A stretch of 64,000 bases of DNA. It comes from Prolixibacteraceae bacterium (GTDB lineage: Bacteria > Bacteroidota > Bacteroidia > Bacteroidales > Prolixibacteraceae). The notes beneath the pieces were generated by a model, which worked only from the letters and a program-made list of their open reading frames with translations, searched no databases and had not been told where the DNA came from. Below, in pieces: positions 41,604 through 50,857 of this stretch. How positions within the stretch are numbered: position 1 is the first letter of the stretch; every line of letters begins with the position of its first letter. The stretch lies in the NCBI GenBank assembly GCA_028683385.1, contig JAQUIJ010000023.1, forward strand, positions 1-64,000, read 5' to 3'. The translations under genes and the position numbers were made by a program.

Positions 41604-43055
41604 TCACCCAACACTGCCTTCCAAGCTAATGGCCAGCAATTTTTGGGCTTCAACGGCAAATTCCATCGGAAGTTTATTCAGTACCTCGCGGGCATAACCG
41701 TTAACAATCATTCCAATGGCATCTTCGGTAGAAATACCACGCTGATTGCAATAAAATATCTGGTCTTCACCAATTTTTGAGGTGGTTGCTTCGTGTTCAA
41801 CAATCGACGATTTATTCCCTACTTCGATGTATGGGAAAGTATGTGCACCGCAGGTTGAACCCAGCAAAAGCGAGTCGCACTGCGAATAGTTGCGTGCATT
41901 AATTGCTCCGGGCATCACTTTGACCAGACCGCGATACGAGTTGTCGCTTTGACCGGCAGATATACCTTTCGAAACGATGGTACTTTTGGTGTTTTTGCCG
42001 ATGTGAATCATCTTTGTTCCGGTGTCGGCTTGCTGATGGTGATTGGTCAATGCTACCGAGTTAAATTCGCCTACTGAATTGTCGCCAATTAGCACGCAAC
42101 TTGGATATTTCCACGTAATTGCAGATCCGGTTTCGACCTGAGTCCAACTAATTTTTGATGATTCGCCACGGCAAATTCCACGTTTGGTCACGAAGTTGTA
42201 TATTCCGCCAACGCCGTTTTTATCGCCCGGATACCAGTTCTGAACCGTCGAGTATTTCACCTCGGCACGATCCATTGCAATAATTTCAACAACTGCAGCA
42301 TGCAGCTGATTTTCGTCGCGCATCGGAGCAGTACAACCTTCCAAATAGCTAACATAGCTGTCGTCTTCAGCAATAATTAACGTCCGCTCAAACTGTCCGG
42401 TTCCAGCGGTATTTATTCTGAAATAGGTTGAAAGTTCCATTGGGCAGCGAACGCCTTTCGGAATGTAGCAAAACGATCCGTCGGAAAATACAGCAGAATT
42501 TAGCGCTGCAAAGAAATTGTCCGTAATTGGAACTGACATTCCCAGATATTTTTTGATCAAATCCGGATGCTCAATCAGGGCCTCGCTGAACGAACAAAAA
42601 ATGATGCCTTTTTCGGCCAGTACTTTTTTGAAGGTTGTTGTCACCGAAACACTGTCCATCACAACATCCACTGCAACTCCTGCCAAATGTTTTTGTTCCT
42701 CGATTGGGATTCCGAGTTTTTTGAAAGTTTCAAGCAATTCCGGATCAACTTCGTCCAGACTTTCATATTTAGGACTCGTTCGCGGAGCTGCATAATAGAT
42801 CGTTTCCTGAAAATCAATCGGTGGAATCTTTAGGTGAGCCCATTCCGGAGCTTTCATCTTCAGCCATGCTTTGTAAGCTTTCAATCTGAATTCAAGCATA
42901 AATTCAGGTTCTTTTTTCTTAGCCGAAATCAGCCTGACCACATCTTCACTCAACCCTTTGGGAATAACATCTGTATCAATATCGGTTACAAAACCGTATT
43001 CGTATTCCTTGGTCGTTATATCGTTTAATAATTTATCCTGATTTTCCATGTCCAA
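41604..43055 (-). CDS. sufB: Fe-S cluster assembly scaffold SufB
   Basis: 483 residues, typical SufB length. First gene of the suf operon; the in-frame ATG at 43049 two codons later is an equally plausible start. The beta-helix core has [46 protein letters not shown] and [21 protein letters not shown]. Near the end are [23 protein letters not shown] and [23 protein letters not shown], which hold the conserved cysteine and glutamate region used for cluster building. A divergent promoter shared with thiL lies upstream. Confidence 0.97.
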   Translation of the reverse strand: MDMENQDKLLNDITTKEYEYGFVTDIDTDVIPKGLSEDVVRLISAKKKEPEFMLEFRLKAYKAWLKMKAPEWAHLKIPPIDFQETIYYAAPRTSPKYESLDEVDPELLETFKKLGIPIEEQKHLAGVAVDVVMDSVSVTTTFKKVLAEKGIIFCSFSEALIEHPDLIKKYLGMSVPITDNFFAALNSAVFSDGSFCYIPKGVRCPMELSTYFRINTAGTGQFERTLIIAEDDSYVSYLEGCTAPMRDENQLHAAVVEIIAMDRAEVKYSTVQNWYPGDKNGVGGIYNFVTKRGICRGESSKISWTQVETGSAITWKYPSCVLIGDNSVGEFNSVALTNHHQQADTGTKMIHIGKNTKSTIVSKGISAGQSDNSYRGLVKVMPGAINARNYSQCDSLLLGSTCGAHTFPYIEVGNKSSIVEHEATTSKIGEDQIFYCNQRGISTEDAIGMIVNGYAREVLNKLPMEFAVEAQKLLAISLEGSVG

Positions 43056-43120
43056 CAGTTTTCTTTCTCTTCTGATTATAGCCTTACTAACAATCTTTTG
43101 ACCTGACTGTTTAAATATAA

Positions 43121-43151
43121 TTGCAAAGATAAGGAAGTAAAGCTATTTTTG
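43121..43151 (+). promoter_or_regulatory. Promoter of thiL
   Basis: TTG (43121-43123), 20 bases, TATTTTTG (43144-43151). It overlaps the minus-strand -7 box of sufB. Confidence 0.65.
43124..43131 (-). promoter_or_regulatory. -7 box of the suf operon
   Basis: Minus strand reads TATCTTTG. No clear TTG at the -33 distance. It lies directly next to the thiL -33 box, so the two promoters should interfere. Confidence 0.5.
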
Positions 43152-43196
43152 CCGAATCTTCGAAGGCAATAAATACCTTCAGGTCTTAATTTTAAC

Positions 43197-44237
43197 ATGA
43201 AAGAAACAATGAAGCAGACACCACTTTCTGAACTTGGAGAGTTTGGATTAATTACCCGCCTAACCGAAAAAATACAAATAAAAAATACAAGTACACTGAC
43301 CGGAGTTGGCGACGACGCCGCAGTTCTAAGTTTTCCGGACAAAAAAATAGTAGTGACCACTGACCTTTTAACCGAAGGAATTCATTTTAACCTGATGTAT
43401 GTTCCGCTAAAGCACTTGGGCTACAAAGCTGTGGTGGTGAATCTTTCGGATGTGTTTGCTATGAATGCAATCCCACGCCAAATTACGGTTTCGATAGCCA
43501 TCTCGTCAAAATTTTCGTTGGAGGCTGTAGAAGAATTGTATTCAGGAATTCATCTGGCCTGCGAAAAATATGGCGTGGACCTGATTGGTGGCGATACCTC
43601 CAGTTCGCTTACCGGGTTAACCATCAGCGTAACTGCCATTGGCGAGGCGAATGAAGATGAAATCGTTTACCGAAGCGGTGCGAAATCGGGCGACTTGGTC
43701 TGCGTGACTGGCGATTTGGGCGGCGCGTACATGGGACTTCAATTGTTGGAACGCGAAAATGAAGTGTTCAAAGTGAACCCGAACCAAAAGCCACAATTCG
43801 AAGGTTACGATTATATTCTGGAACGTCAATTGAAACCAGAAGCTCGTGGTGACATCAAAGAATTACTGAAAACATTGGATGTCAAACCGACTTCGATGAT
43901 TGATATTTCGGACGGGCTTTCGTCGGAAGTACTTCATTTGTGCAAAGCCTCGAAAGTGGGTTGCAATATTTATGAAGAGAAAATACCACTCGATAAGCAG
44001 ACCAAAGATTTTGCTGAAGAATTAAGCATTAATCCACTGGTGGCGGCTCTTAATGGAGGTGAAGATTACGAACTGCTTTTCACTGTCCCGCTCGGAAGTT
44101 ACGACCTTGTCAAAAAAGAATTTGATATTACCATCATCGGTCACATTACTGCTGAAAGCGAAGGAGCCAATCTGGTTACAACCGGAGGTTCCATTATTCC
44201 GCTTCAGGCGCAGGGCTGGAACCCGCTGAAGGATTAG
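43197..44237 (+). CDS. thiL: Thiamine-monophosphate kinase
   Basis: 346 residues of the PurM/ThiL fold. It phosphorylates thiamine monophosphate to the active diphosphate. Motifs: LSELGEFGLITRL, LTGVGDDAAVLSF (metal/ATP loop), TTDLLTEGIHFNL, YKAVVVNLSDVFAMNA, GDTSSSLTGLTISVTAIG and GGEDYELLFTV near the end. All expected metal-binding aspartates are visible. No other thiamine gene is nearby. It diverges from sufB, and a hairpin separates it from the convergent MFS gene. Confidence 0.95.
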   Translation: MKETMKQTPLSELGEFGLITRLTEKIQIKNTSTLTGVGDDAAVLSFPDKKIVVTTDLLTEGIHFNLMYVPLKHLGYKAVVVNLSDVFAMNAIPRQITVSIAISSKFSLEAVEELYSGIHLACEKYGVDLIGGDTSSSLTGLTISVTAIGEANEDEIVYRSGAKSGDLVCVTGDLGGAYMGLQLLERENEVFKVNPNQKPQFEGYDYILERQLKPEARGDIKELLKTLDVKPTSMIDISDGLSSEVLHLCKASKVGCNIYEEKIPLDKQTKDFAEELSINPLVAALNGGEDYELLFTVPLGSYDLVKKEFDITIIGHITAESEGANLVTTGGSIIPLQAQGWNPLKD

Positions 44238-44243
44238 GAAACA

Positions 44244-44294
44244 GTCATTAGTCACTAGAAAATTTGGCCTGCCTTTTTTCTAATGACTAATGAC
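44244..44294. terminator. Bidirectional terminator containing the GTCATTAGTCA word
   Basis: 19-base stem GTCATTAGTCACTAGAAAA against TTTTCTAATGACTAATGAC (one mismatch) with a 13-base loop. It lies 7 bases after thiL and 11 bases before the convergent MFS stop. Confidence 0.8.
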
Positions 44295-44305
44295 CATTTT
44301 CATTA

Positions 44306-45514
44306 TTAAGTTCTGGTTTTTGGCGCTTTGAGTAAACTTACCAAAATAGTTGCCAGAATAAGGAATACGCCTGCAACAAGGTATCCGTTATTGTACGAAC
44401 CGGTTTTGTCGGCTACCATTCCGCCAAGCATCGGACCAACCACGCCGGCAATACCCCAACCTGTAAAGATCATTCCATAGTTGACTCCCAGATTTTTCAT
44501 TCCGAAATATTCGGCAGTGGTGGTTGGAAACAAAGAAAATACGGCTCCGTATGAAATTCCTGCAATTGCAGAACCAACAACCAGCATCGGAATTGAAGTG
44601 TAGAAAGCGAACAGGAACATATTTACTGCCTGAATTAAAAATACGATCATCATTGCGCGTGTCCTGCCAACCTTGTCAGACAAAGCGCCTGCTCCCAAAC
44701 GTCCGAGTGCGTTGAAAATAGAAAGAATAACTACCAACATGAATCCGGCAGTCTTCCAGTCGGCCTGAACTACTGCAATGCTTGGCAAGTGGGCAATCAA
44801 CATCAGTCCGGCTGTTGCAGCAAGCAGGTACATCACCCATAACAAATAAAACTGAGGAGTTTTAGCCACTTCGCTCCAGGTATAATCATTCCCCTTTGGC
44901 GTTGATGCTGTTTGTTTGGCTGAAGTTTTTGGAGCCTGTTCTTCAGTTGGGTCAGCCAAAAACATAGATAATACAGAGACAACTGCAATGGCAAATACAC
45001 CAAGAATAATAAAGGTGTTGCTGATTCCGTAAGCTTTTAAAAGAGCAGATGTAATAGGTGTCATATAAACTGGAGAAAGACCAACGCCCGAAACCACAAT
45101 TCCGGCAATTAAACCTTTTTTCGATGAGTCGAACCATTTCATGGCGCATGGTGTCGCTGCCGAATATCCGAGACCAATTCCGATGGATCCGATTACTCCG
45201 AACGTAAAAACCATAGCCATTAAACTGGTGGCAAAACCTGAAAGAATGAGTCCGCCTCCCAACATGATACCACCAAAGATGGTGACGAGTTTGGGTCCAA
45301 ATTTATCCTGAGCCCTTCCGGCAAAAATCATAGTAAATGCAAAAACGGCTGCTGAAACGGTGAAGGGAAGTGCAGCGTCGGTGTTGGTCCAGTGCCAGTC
45401 GCTTACGAGAGCTTTTTTAATGACTCCCCACGAATACAGAGTTCCCATGATCAAGTTTATGCCCAAGGCGGCAAAGGTGATGATCCACCCGCGGTTGTTA
45501 GTTGTTTTGTTCAT
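44306..45514 (-). CDS. OFA-type major facilitator (oxalate/formate antiporter-like)
   Basis: 402 residues, about 12 transmembrane segments. It starts GWIITFAALGINLIMGTLYSWGV, the OFA-family opening, has FAGRAQDKFGPKLV between helices 2 and 3 and GALSDKVGRTRAMM between helices 8 and 9. A charged hydrophilic loop lies near the middle (about 192-210). OFA members exchange small mono- or dicarboxylates; oxalate/formate is only one case, and no oxalate-degrading gene is nearby, so the substrate is open. It converges on thiL. Confidence 0.88.
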   Translation of the reverse strand: MNKTTNNRGWIITFAALGINLIMGTLYSWGVIKKALVSDWHWTNTDAALPFTVSAAVFAFTMIFAGRAQDKFGPKLVTIFGGIMLGGGLILSGFATSLMAMVFTFGVIGSIGIGLGYSAATPCAMKWFDSSKKGLIAGIVVSGVGLSPVYMTPITSALLKAYGISNTFIILGVFAIAVVSVLSMFLADPTEEQAPKTSAKQTASTPKGNDYTWSEVAKTPQFYLLWVMYLLAATAGLMLIAHLPSIAVVQADWKTAGFMLVVILSIFNALGRLGAGALSDKVGRTRAMMIVFLIQAVNMFLFAFYTSIPMLVVGSAIAGISYGAVFSLFPTTTAEYFGMKNLGVNYGMIFTGWGIAGVVGPMLGGMVADKTGSYNNGYLVAGVFLILATILVSLLKAPKTRT

Positions 45515-45844
45515 TTTTTTTGAGAGGTTTTTGGGTTCTTAAAATAATGGATAATAATTTGGATTTACTAATTGACGATGCAGAAAAGTTAAATCTGAAA
45601 TTAAAATAGCACTATTGATTATCATTCGGTGGTAAAAGTCTATTTCTGCTTTAAATCTGGTTTGTTGTTTAATCTGGCAATTCTATCGAAGTTTAATTTT
45701 GTGCAGTGGTTTTGTATTATCAATACTGAAGAACATGTAAATTTTTGATCGCATTACCCCATTTATTACCCCTCGTTTTATACGTACAATGCTTTCTTTG
45801 TTGTAACTTAATCAAGTCAAACGCATTCAACTAAATCATATGAT
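45515..45844. other. 330-base divergent spacer with one promoter-like site
   Basis: AT-rich. The only promoter-like match is TAATTTTG at 45694-45701 on the plus strand, without a TTG at good distance. It would give a leader of about 137 bases for the oxidoreductase gene. No RNA gene, hairpin of note or small frame was recognised. Confidence 0.45.
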
Positions 45845-47113
45845 ATGACAGAAAAAACAAACAATCGCCGCGATTTCCTGAAGAAATCGTTGGTAGCGGC
45901 TGCCGCGATTACAATTATTCCGCGGCATGTCTTGGGCGGAAATGGCTTTCTTGCTCCAAGTGATCAGTTAACCAAAGCCATCATTGGAGTTGGCGGAATG
46001 GGGCAGGGGCATATCGTTTACGAAGGCACCAGACTTTTGGCCATTTGCGATGTGGATAAAAACCATTTAAGCAGTACTCTTCAAAAAGTCGGTTCTGAAG
46101 TGAAAGGGTATTCCGATTTTCGTGAATTATTGCTTCGTCCGGATATTGATATTGTACACATCGCCACGCCTCCTCACTGGCACGGAATTATGTCGGTAAT
46201 GGCTGCTGAAGCCGGGAAAGACGTTTGGTGCGAAAAACCGATGACCCGAACAATCGGCGAAGGAAAGCGGGTGATGGAAGCTATCAACGCGACGGGTAAA
46301 ATGTTCAGGCTAAATACCTGGTTCAGGTTTAAAGACAATTTCTACGGATTGAACACTCCGGTGAAACCACTGAAAAAAGTAGTTGAAAGCGGAGTTTTAG
46401 GTTGGCCTTTGAAAGTAACAATCAGTGGAGTGACCGGTTTCGACTGGAAATTCTACTGGGTTGGAAAAACAAATCTGTCACCACAGCCCGTTCCCGAAGT
46501 ACTCGATTACAACATGTGGCTGGGGCCAGCTCCCGAAAAACCATACAATGTACACCGCACTCACCAGACATTCCGCGGATATTGGGATTACGATGGTGGC
46601 GGATTGGGTGATATGGGTCAGCATTACATCGATCCGGTTCAGTACTTTTTAGGAAAAGACAATACCAGCCCGGTAAAAGTGGAAGTGGATGCACCTCAAC
46701 AGCATTACGATGCCATTGGTACCTGGCGCAAAATAACTTATACTTATGCCGATGGTTGCCAGATTATTCTGGACGGCGAAAATAAAGACCAGAATGCTGC
46801 CTACATTGAAGGACCAAACGGGAAAATATTCAAAGGCTTCAAGTCGGATATTCCGAATTTGAATGCATTGATCGATACGCTTCCTGAGCCTGCTCCACAG
46901 ATTAGCACCTTCAGCGAATCGGTTCGTACCCGACATAAATTTGCCTTGAACGAAGAAAACGGGTTCCGCTCTGCTACCATTGTAAATTTGGGAGTCATCG
47001 CATTGCGCTTGGGTCGCACACTCAACTTCGATCCGGAAACGCTGACCTTTGTCAACGATGATGAAGCGAACAGGTTAATTAATCAACCAATGCGCGGAGA
47101 ATGGAGGATATAA
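45845..47113 (+). CDS. Tat-exported Gfo/Idh/MocA-family oxidoreductase
   Basis: 422 residues. Twin-arginine signal NNRRDFLKKSLVAAAAITIIP (about 6-26). A Rossmann domain follows, with KAIIGVGGMGQGHIVY for the nucleotide and DIVHIATPPHWHGIMSVMAAEAGKDVWCEKP, the family's catalytic-lysine phrase (EKP). The C-terminal substrate domain contains GGGLGDMGQHYIDPVQYFLG. Exported members keep NAD(P) tightly bound and oxidise or reduce sugars outside the cytosol. The next gene encodes two DUF1080 domains, so a 3-keto-glycoside route (oxidise, then cleave) is suggested. It starts a two-gene unit. Confidence 0.9.
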   Translation: MTEKTNNRRDFLKKSLVAAAAITIIPRHVLGGNGFLAPSDQLTKAIIGVGGMGQGHIVYEGTRLLAICDVDKNHLSSTLQKVGSEVKGYSDFRELLLRPDIDIVHIATPPHWHGIMSVMAAEAGKDVWCEKPMTRTIGEGKRVMEAINATGKMFRLNTWFRFKDNFYGLNTPVKPLKKVVESGVLGWPLKVTISGVTGFDWKFYWVGKTNLSPQPVPEVLDYNMWLGPAPEKPYNVHRTHQTFRGYWDYDGGGLGDMGQHYIDPVQYFLGKDNTSPVKVEVDAPQQHYDAIGTWRKITYTYADGCQIILDGENKDQNAAYIEGPNGKIFKGFKSDIPNLNALIDTLPEPAPQISTFSESVRTRHKFALNEENGFRSATIVNLGVIALRLGRTLNFDPETLTFVNDDEANRLINQPMRGEWRI

Positions 47114-47211
47114 GAGTTCCGGGTTCCGTGTTTCGGGTTATGTGATTTTACCCGTATCTCGTAACTCGCAACCCGCAACGTTTTTCAATAAAATTCAATA
47201 AACCAAGACAC
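47114..47211. other. Spacer with iterated words between the oxidoreductase and DUF1080 genes
   Basis: Contains GTTCCGGGTTCCGTGTTTCGGGTT and CGTAACTCGCAACCCGCAACG. The reverse complement of the latter, CGGGTTGCGAGTTACG, recurs after the DUF1080 gene (50633-50648) with one base changed. Confidence 0.5.
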
Positions 47212-50200
47212 ATGATAAAAATATCAACAAAAATATTAATTGTTTTTCTGGCTCTTTTCCTGACGGCTCCAACGTTTGCTCAGGATAACCGTCGCCTTGA
47301 AACCAAAGTTGCCGATGTTCTGGCACAGTTTCCGGCACAAAACGGAGAGCATTCGGCAAAATTAATGCTTCAGATTATCGAAACCGGAGCTCCCGGAATC
47401 TCTAAATTTTGCGACATGATCGTTCCTCCTGGAACAGGCAACGACACTCAGGCTCGTTTTGCTTTGGAAAGCCTTGCCCAGTATGCCGGAGCGCAAAATC
47501 GCGAAGCCGACCGGAAGCTGGTGGAAGGTTCAATTCTTGAAGCATTGCAAAAAGCAACCGACAAGGAGGTGAAAGCCTTTTTCATACGTCGCCTGCAATA
47601 TTGTGGAGGCGCTGAAACTGTTGCTGCAATGGAAACTTACCTGAATTCGACTGATTTGTACGAACCAGCCTTGGCTGCATTGTTTAGCATTGGTAGCGCC
47701 GATGCCGGAAAAGTAATTCTGAAAAATGCACAGAGTAAAAAAGACCAGCAATTACTTTCGATGGTAAAGGTGTTGGGGCAGTTAAAGTATCAGCCTGCCG
47801 AAAGTTTCCTGATCGACCTGACCAAGACGGTCAAAGTTGCTTTGCTTAAACATGTTTATGCGTCACTTGCTGAAATTGGAGGGAAAGCTTCGCTTCCGAC
47901 TTTCGAAGCTGCTGCAAAAGCCGCCAGGTACCAATACGATTATGCTGAAACGATGGTCGCTTATCTTCAATATGCCAATCGTTTGGCCCAACAGGGAGAA
48001 ACAAAACTCAGCATCCAGTTAGGTGAAACTGTACTGAAAAACTGTACGTCCGACAATCAGTTGGTTTACCGTTCATCGGCACTGGACATTCCCGGGTTTG
48101 GCTCGAATGCCTTGTTCCTGAAAGAGATTCAGAATAAAAATAAAGCGTACCGCAATGCCGTTTTAACCAATGCTGCCAAACAATTGAAAAGTGAAAACGT
48201 TGGATCATGGATTGCCGCGATGAAAAAAGCGCCAGCCGAAACTCAGGCAGAAATCATTCATTTTTTAGCCAATCGTCCGGAACCTGAAGTTTTGCAAAAA
48301 GCGATTCTTCCAGCTTTGTCATCAGAAAATGAGGCAATCCGGGTTGAAGCAATTAGCTCATCGGCTACCAATCAAAAAGCCAAAGCAGTACCGGTTTTGC
48401 TCGAACAACTGAAGAAAGCTAAAAGCGCCAATGAGTTTACCGAGATTGAAAAAGCCTTGCTAAATACTTGTTCTGTCAAAGAAACAGGATTGCTTTCTGC
48501 ACAACTTAATAGCGCGGGCAACGAAAGTAAAGTGGTACTGATTCATGTTTTGGGCGCTCGCCGCGCAACCGAAACTTTTGAAGCCATGATGAAACTTTGT
48601 CAATCAGAAAATGCCGATGTCAAAGATGCCGCTTTTGCTGCCTTGGCAAATGTTTCGAAAGTTGAGAATGCTGCTGAATTGATCGCTTTGCTGAAAAAAA
48701 CGACTGATAAAAAATCGGTTGAAAACATACAGGCTGCTTTAATTGCTATTTATTCAGGAACAGCAAAACCTGATACTAAACTGGTGCTGGATGAGATACA
48801 GAAAGGAGAACAAACCGAAAAGTTCATTCCGGTATTGTCGTCGCTTAACGATCCGAAAGCACTGAAAACGGTTGCAGGATTGCTGAAAACAGGTAGCTCG
48901 GCTGAGCGCGAAGCCGCGTTTACATCGCTTTCAAACTGGACTGACCCTAAAGCAGCACCATATTTATTTGCAGTATTTACCAATCCTGAAATGAAATCGT
49001 TCAGGAGCAAAGCTCTAAAATCGTATCTGCGTATTACCCTTGAATCCAGTTTACCCGCCGACGAAAAACTGTTGATGATTGAAAAACTGATGCCCGAATG
49101 CACCACCACTCCTGAAAAAGAATCGGTTATTCAGGCAACCCGAAATGTGAAAACATTCCTGTCGCTGGTTTTCGTTTCATCTTATCTGGATGATCCGGAA
49201 CTGAGTGATGTGGCAGCATCAACAGCTAAAGCGCTTGCATTGCCATCTTCAGGAAAGAAAAATGGACTTACCGGTGAATTTGTCACCGATGTTTTGAAAA
49301 AAGTAATGGGTAAAATGGTCGGTCCAGACAGCCAATACGATGTGATCGACTTACGTGAATACCTCGAAAAAATGCCCAAAGAGAAAGGTTTTGTGAGCAT
49401 TTTCAACGGAAAGGATTTAAGTGGCTGGCATGGTCTGGTGAAAAATCCGGTTCTGCGCGCTAAAATGAAACCTGAAGAACTGGCTAAAGAACAAGTCGCA
49501 GCCGATGCCAAAATGTTAACCAATTGGTCGGTTAAAGATGGCTGTATTGTGTTTAACGGCGAAGGCGATAATTTGTGCACCACCAAAATGTACGGCGATT
49601 TTGAAATGATCGTCGATTGGAGAATCAGTAAAAATGGCGATAGCGGAATTTATCTGCGAGGTGCTCCTCAGGTTCAGATTTGGGATACTGCACGTGTTGA
49701 TGTGGGTGCTCAGGTTGGTTCAGGCGGATTGTACAACAATCAGAAAAACCCAAGTAAACCGCTTGTTTTGGCCGACAATGCCATTGGCGACTGGAATACT
49801 TTCAGGATTAAAATGGTTGGAGAGCGCGTAACTGTTTACCTGAACGGCATTTTGGTTGTCGACAATGTTGTGATGGAAAACTACTGGGACCGCAGCATAC
49901 CGATTTTCGCGAAAGATGCCATCGAATTACAGGCTCACGGAACCGATCTGGCCTTCCGGAATATTTTTGTGAAAGAACTTAACACCGAAGAAGCTCAGTT
50001 GAGCGATCAGGAAAAAGCCGAAGGATTTAATTTGTTGTTTAACGGTAAAAACCTCGACAACTGGCAGGGCGACAAAATTGATTACACTGCTGAAGATGGA
50101 ATGATCGTTGTTAGCCCGAAAGAAGGCGGACACGGAAACATATACACCGATAAGGAATATTCTGACTTCATTTTCAGGATGGAATTTCAGTTGACTCCCG

Positions 50201-50595
50201 GTGCCAACAATGGTCTTGGCATTCATGCGCCGCTCGAAGGCGATGCAGCCTACGTAGGCAAAGAATTGCAGATTCTGGATAATACCGCCGAGATTTACAA
50301 AGACCTTCAACCCTATCAATATCACGGATCGGTTTATGGAGTTATTCCGGCCAAACGGGAATTCCTGAAACCCATTGGCGATTGGAATTACGAAGAAGTG
50401 ATTGTGAAAGGCGACGACATTAAAATTACACTGAATGGTACTGTAATCGTTGATGGGAACATGAAAGAAGCCAGCAAGAACGGCACGGCTGATCACAAAG
50501 ATCACCCCGGATTGCTTCGCCATAAAGGTTATATCGGATTCCTCGGCCATGGTTCTGATCTGAAATTCAGGAATATCCGGATTAAAGAACTTTAG
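47212..50595 (+). CDS. HEAT-repeat protein with two DUF1080 (3-keto-disaccharide hydrolase-type) domains
   Basis: 1127 residues with a signal peptide ending near TFAQ (about 24). About 30-690 is a helical-repeat solenoid (HEAT-like: ALAALFSIGSADAGKVIL, AAFAALANVSKVENAAELI, SLNDPKALKTVAGLL). The first DUF1080 is about 724-925 (FVSIFNGKDLSGWHGLV; WRISKNGDSGIYLRG) and the second about 936-1127 (FNLLFNGKNLDNWQGDK; FQLTPGANNGLGIHAP; GFLGHGSDLKFRNIRIKEL). DUF1080 jelly-rolls cleave 3-keto-glycosides in characterised Bacteroidota and planctomycete relatives. Two such domains plus a scaffold in one exported protein is less usual. The partner upstream is a sugar-oxidoreductase, 98 bases away. Confidence 0.9.
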   Translation: MIKISTKILIVFLALFLTAPTFAQDNRRLETKVADVLAQFPAQNGEHSAKLMLQIIETGAPGISKFCDMIVPPGTGNDTQARFALESLAQYAGAQNREADRKLVEGSILEALQKATDKEVKAFFIRRLQYCGGAETVAAMETYLNSTDLYEPALAALFSIGSADAGKVILKNAQSKKDQQLLSMVKVLGQLKYQPAESFLIDLTKTVKVALLKHVYASLAEIGGKASLPTFEAAAKAARYQYDYAETMVAYLQYANRLAQQGETKLSIQLGETVLKNCTSDNQLVYRSSALDIPGFGSNALFLKEIQNKNKAYRNAVLTNAAKQLKSENVGSWIAAMKKAPAETQAEIIHFLANRPEPEVLQKAILPALSSENEAIRVEAISSSATNQKAKAVPVLLEQLKKAKSANEFTEIEKALLNTCSVKETGLLSAQLNSAGNESKVVLIHVLGARRATETFEAMMKLCQSENADVKDAAFAALANVSKVENAAELIALLKKTTDKKSVENIQAALIAIYSGTAKPDTKLVLDEIQKGEQTEKFIPVLSSLNDPKALKTVAGLLKTGSSAEREAAFTSLSNWTDPKAAPYLFAVFTNPEMKSFRSKALKSYLRITLESSLPADEKLLMIEKLMPECTTTPEKESVIQATRNVKTFLSLVFVSSYLDDPELSDVAASTAKALALPSSGKKNGLTGEFVTDVLKKVMGKMVGPDSQYDVIDLREYLEKMPKEKGFVSIFNGKDLSGWHGLVKNPVLRAKMKPEELAKEQVAADAKMLTNWSVKDGCIVFNGEGDNLCTTKMYGDFEMIVDWRISKNGDSGIYLRGAPQVQIWDTARVDVGAQVGSGGLYNNQKNPSKPLVLADNAIGDWNTFRIKMVGERVTVYLNGILVVDNVVMENYWDRSIPIFAKDAIELQAHGTDLAFRNIFVKELNTEEAQLSDQEKAEGFNLLFNGKNLDNWQGDKIDYTAEDGMIVVSPKEGGHGNIYTDKEYSDFIFRMEFQLTPGANNGLGIHAPLEGDAAYVGKELQILDNTAEIYKDLQPYQYHGSVYGVIPAKREFLKPIGDWNYEEVIVKGDDIKITLNGTVIVDGNMKEASKNGTADHKDHPGLLRHKGYIGFLGHGSDLKFRNIRIKEL

Positions 50596-50736
50596 AAAGT
50601 GGTCATTAGAATACAAATTTTACGGGATGCGAGTTACGTGAGACCACAAAACCTGAAAAAACTTCGGTCTTCGGTCTCCTGACTTCCAGCTCCCGACTTT
50701 AAATTGAAACCCAAACTAAGTAGATTTATAAGCCCG
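50596..50736. other. Spacer of iterated words after the DUF1080 gene
   Basis: Includes GGTCATTAGA (50601-50610), CGGGATGCGAGTTACG (50633-50648) and CTTCGGTCTTCGGTCTCCTG with CTTCCAGCTCCCGACTT, all of the same slippage-like kind seen in other spacers. No gene. Confidence 0.5.
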
Positions 50737-50772
50737 CGCCTTCTGTTTGCAAAAGCAGGAGGCGTTTTTTTT
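50737..50772 (+). terminator. Rho-independent terminator of the oxidoreductase-DUF1080 unit
   Basis: CGCCTTCTG-loop-CAGGAGGCG followed by TTTTTTTT, about 140 bases after the stop. Confidence 0.88.
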
Positions 50773-50857
50773 ATATCCGGGATTGACTTTGTATTATGAA
50801 AAGCTTATCTTGCTGACAGTCTTGAATACTCTAATTGTTAGATAAAAAAGTAAAGTG

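Noticed and set aside
45515-45844. Riboswitch or small RNA gene
   Set aside because: I looked for paired stems and known aptamer cores in this spacer and saw none.
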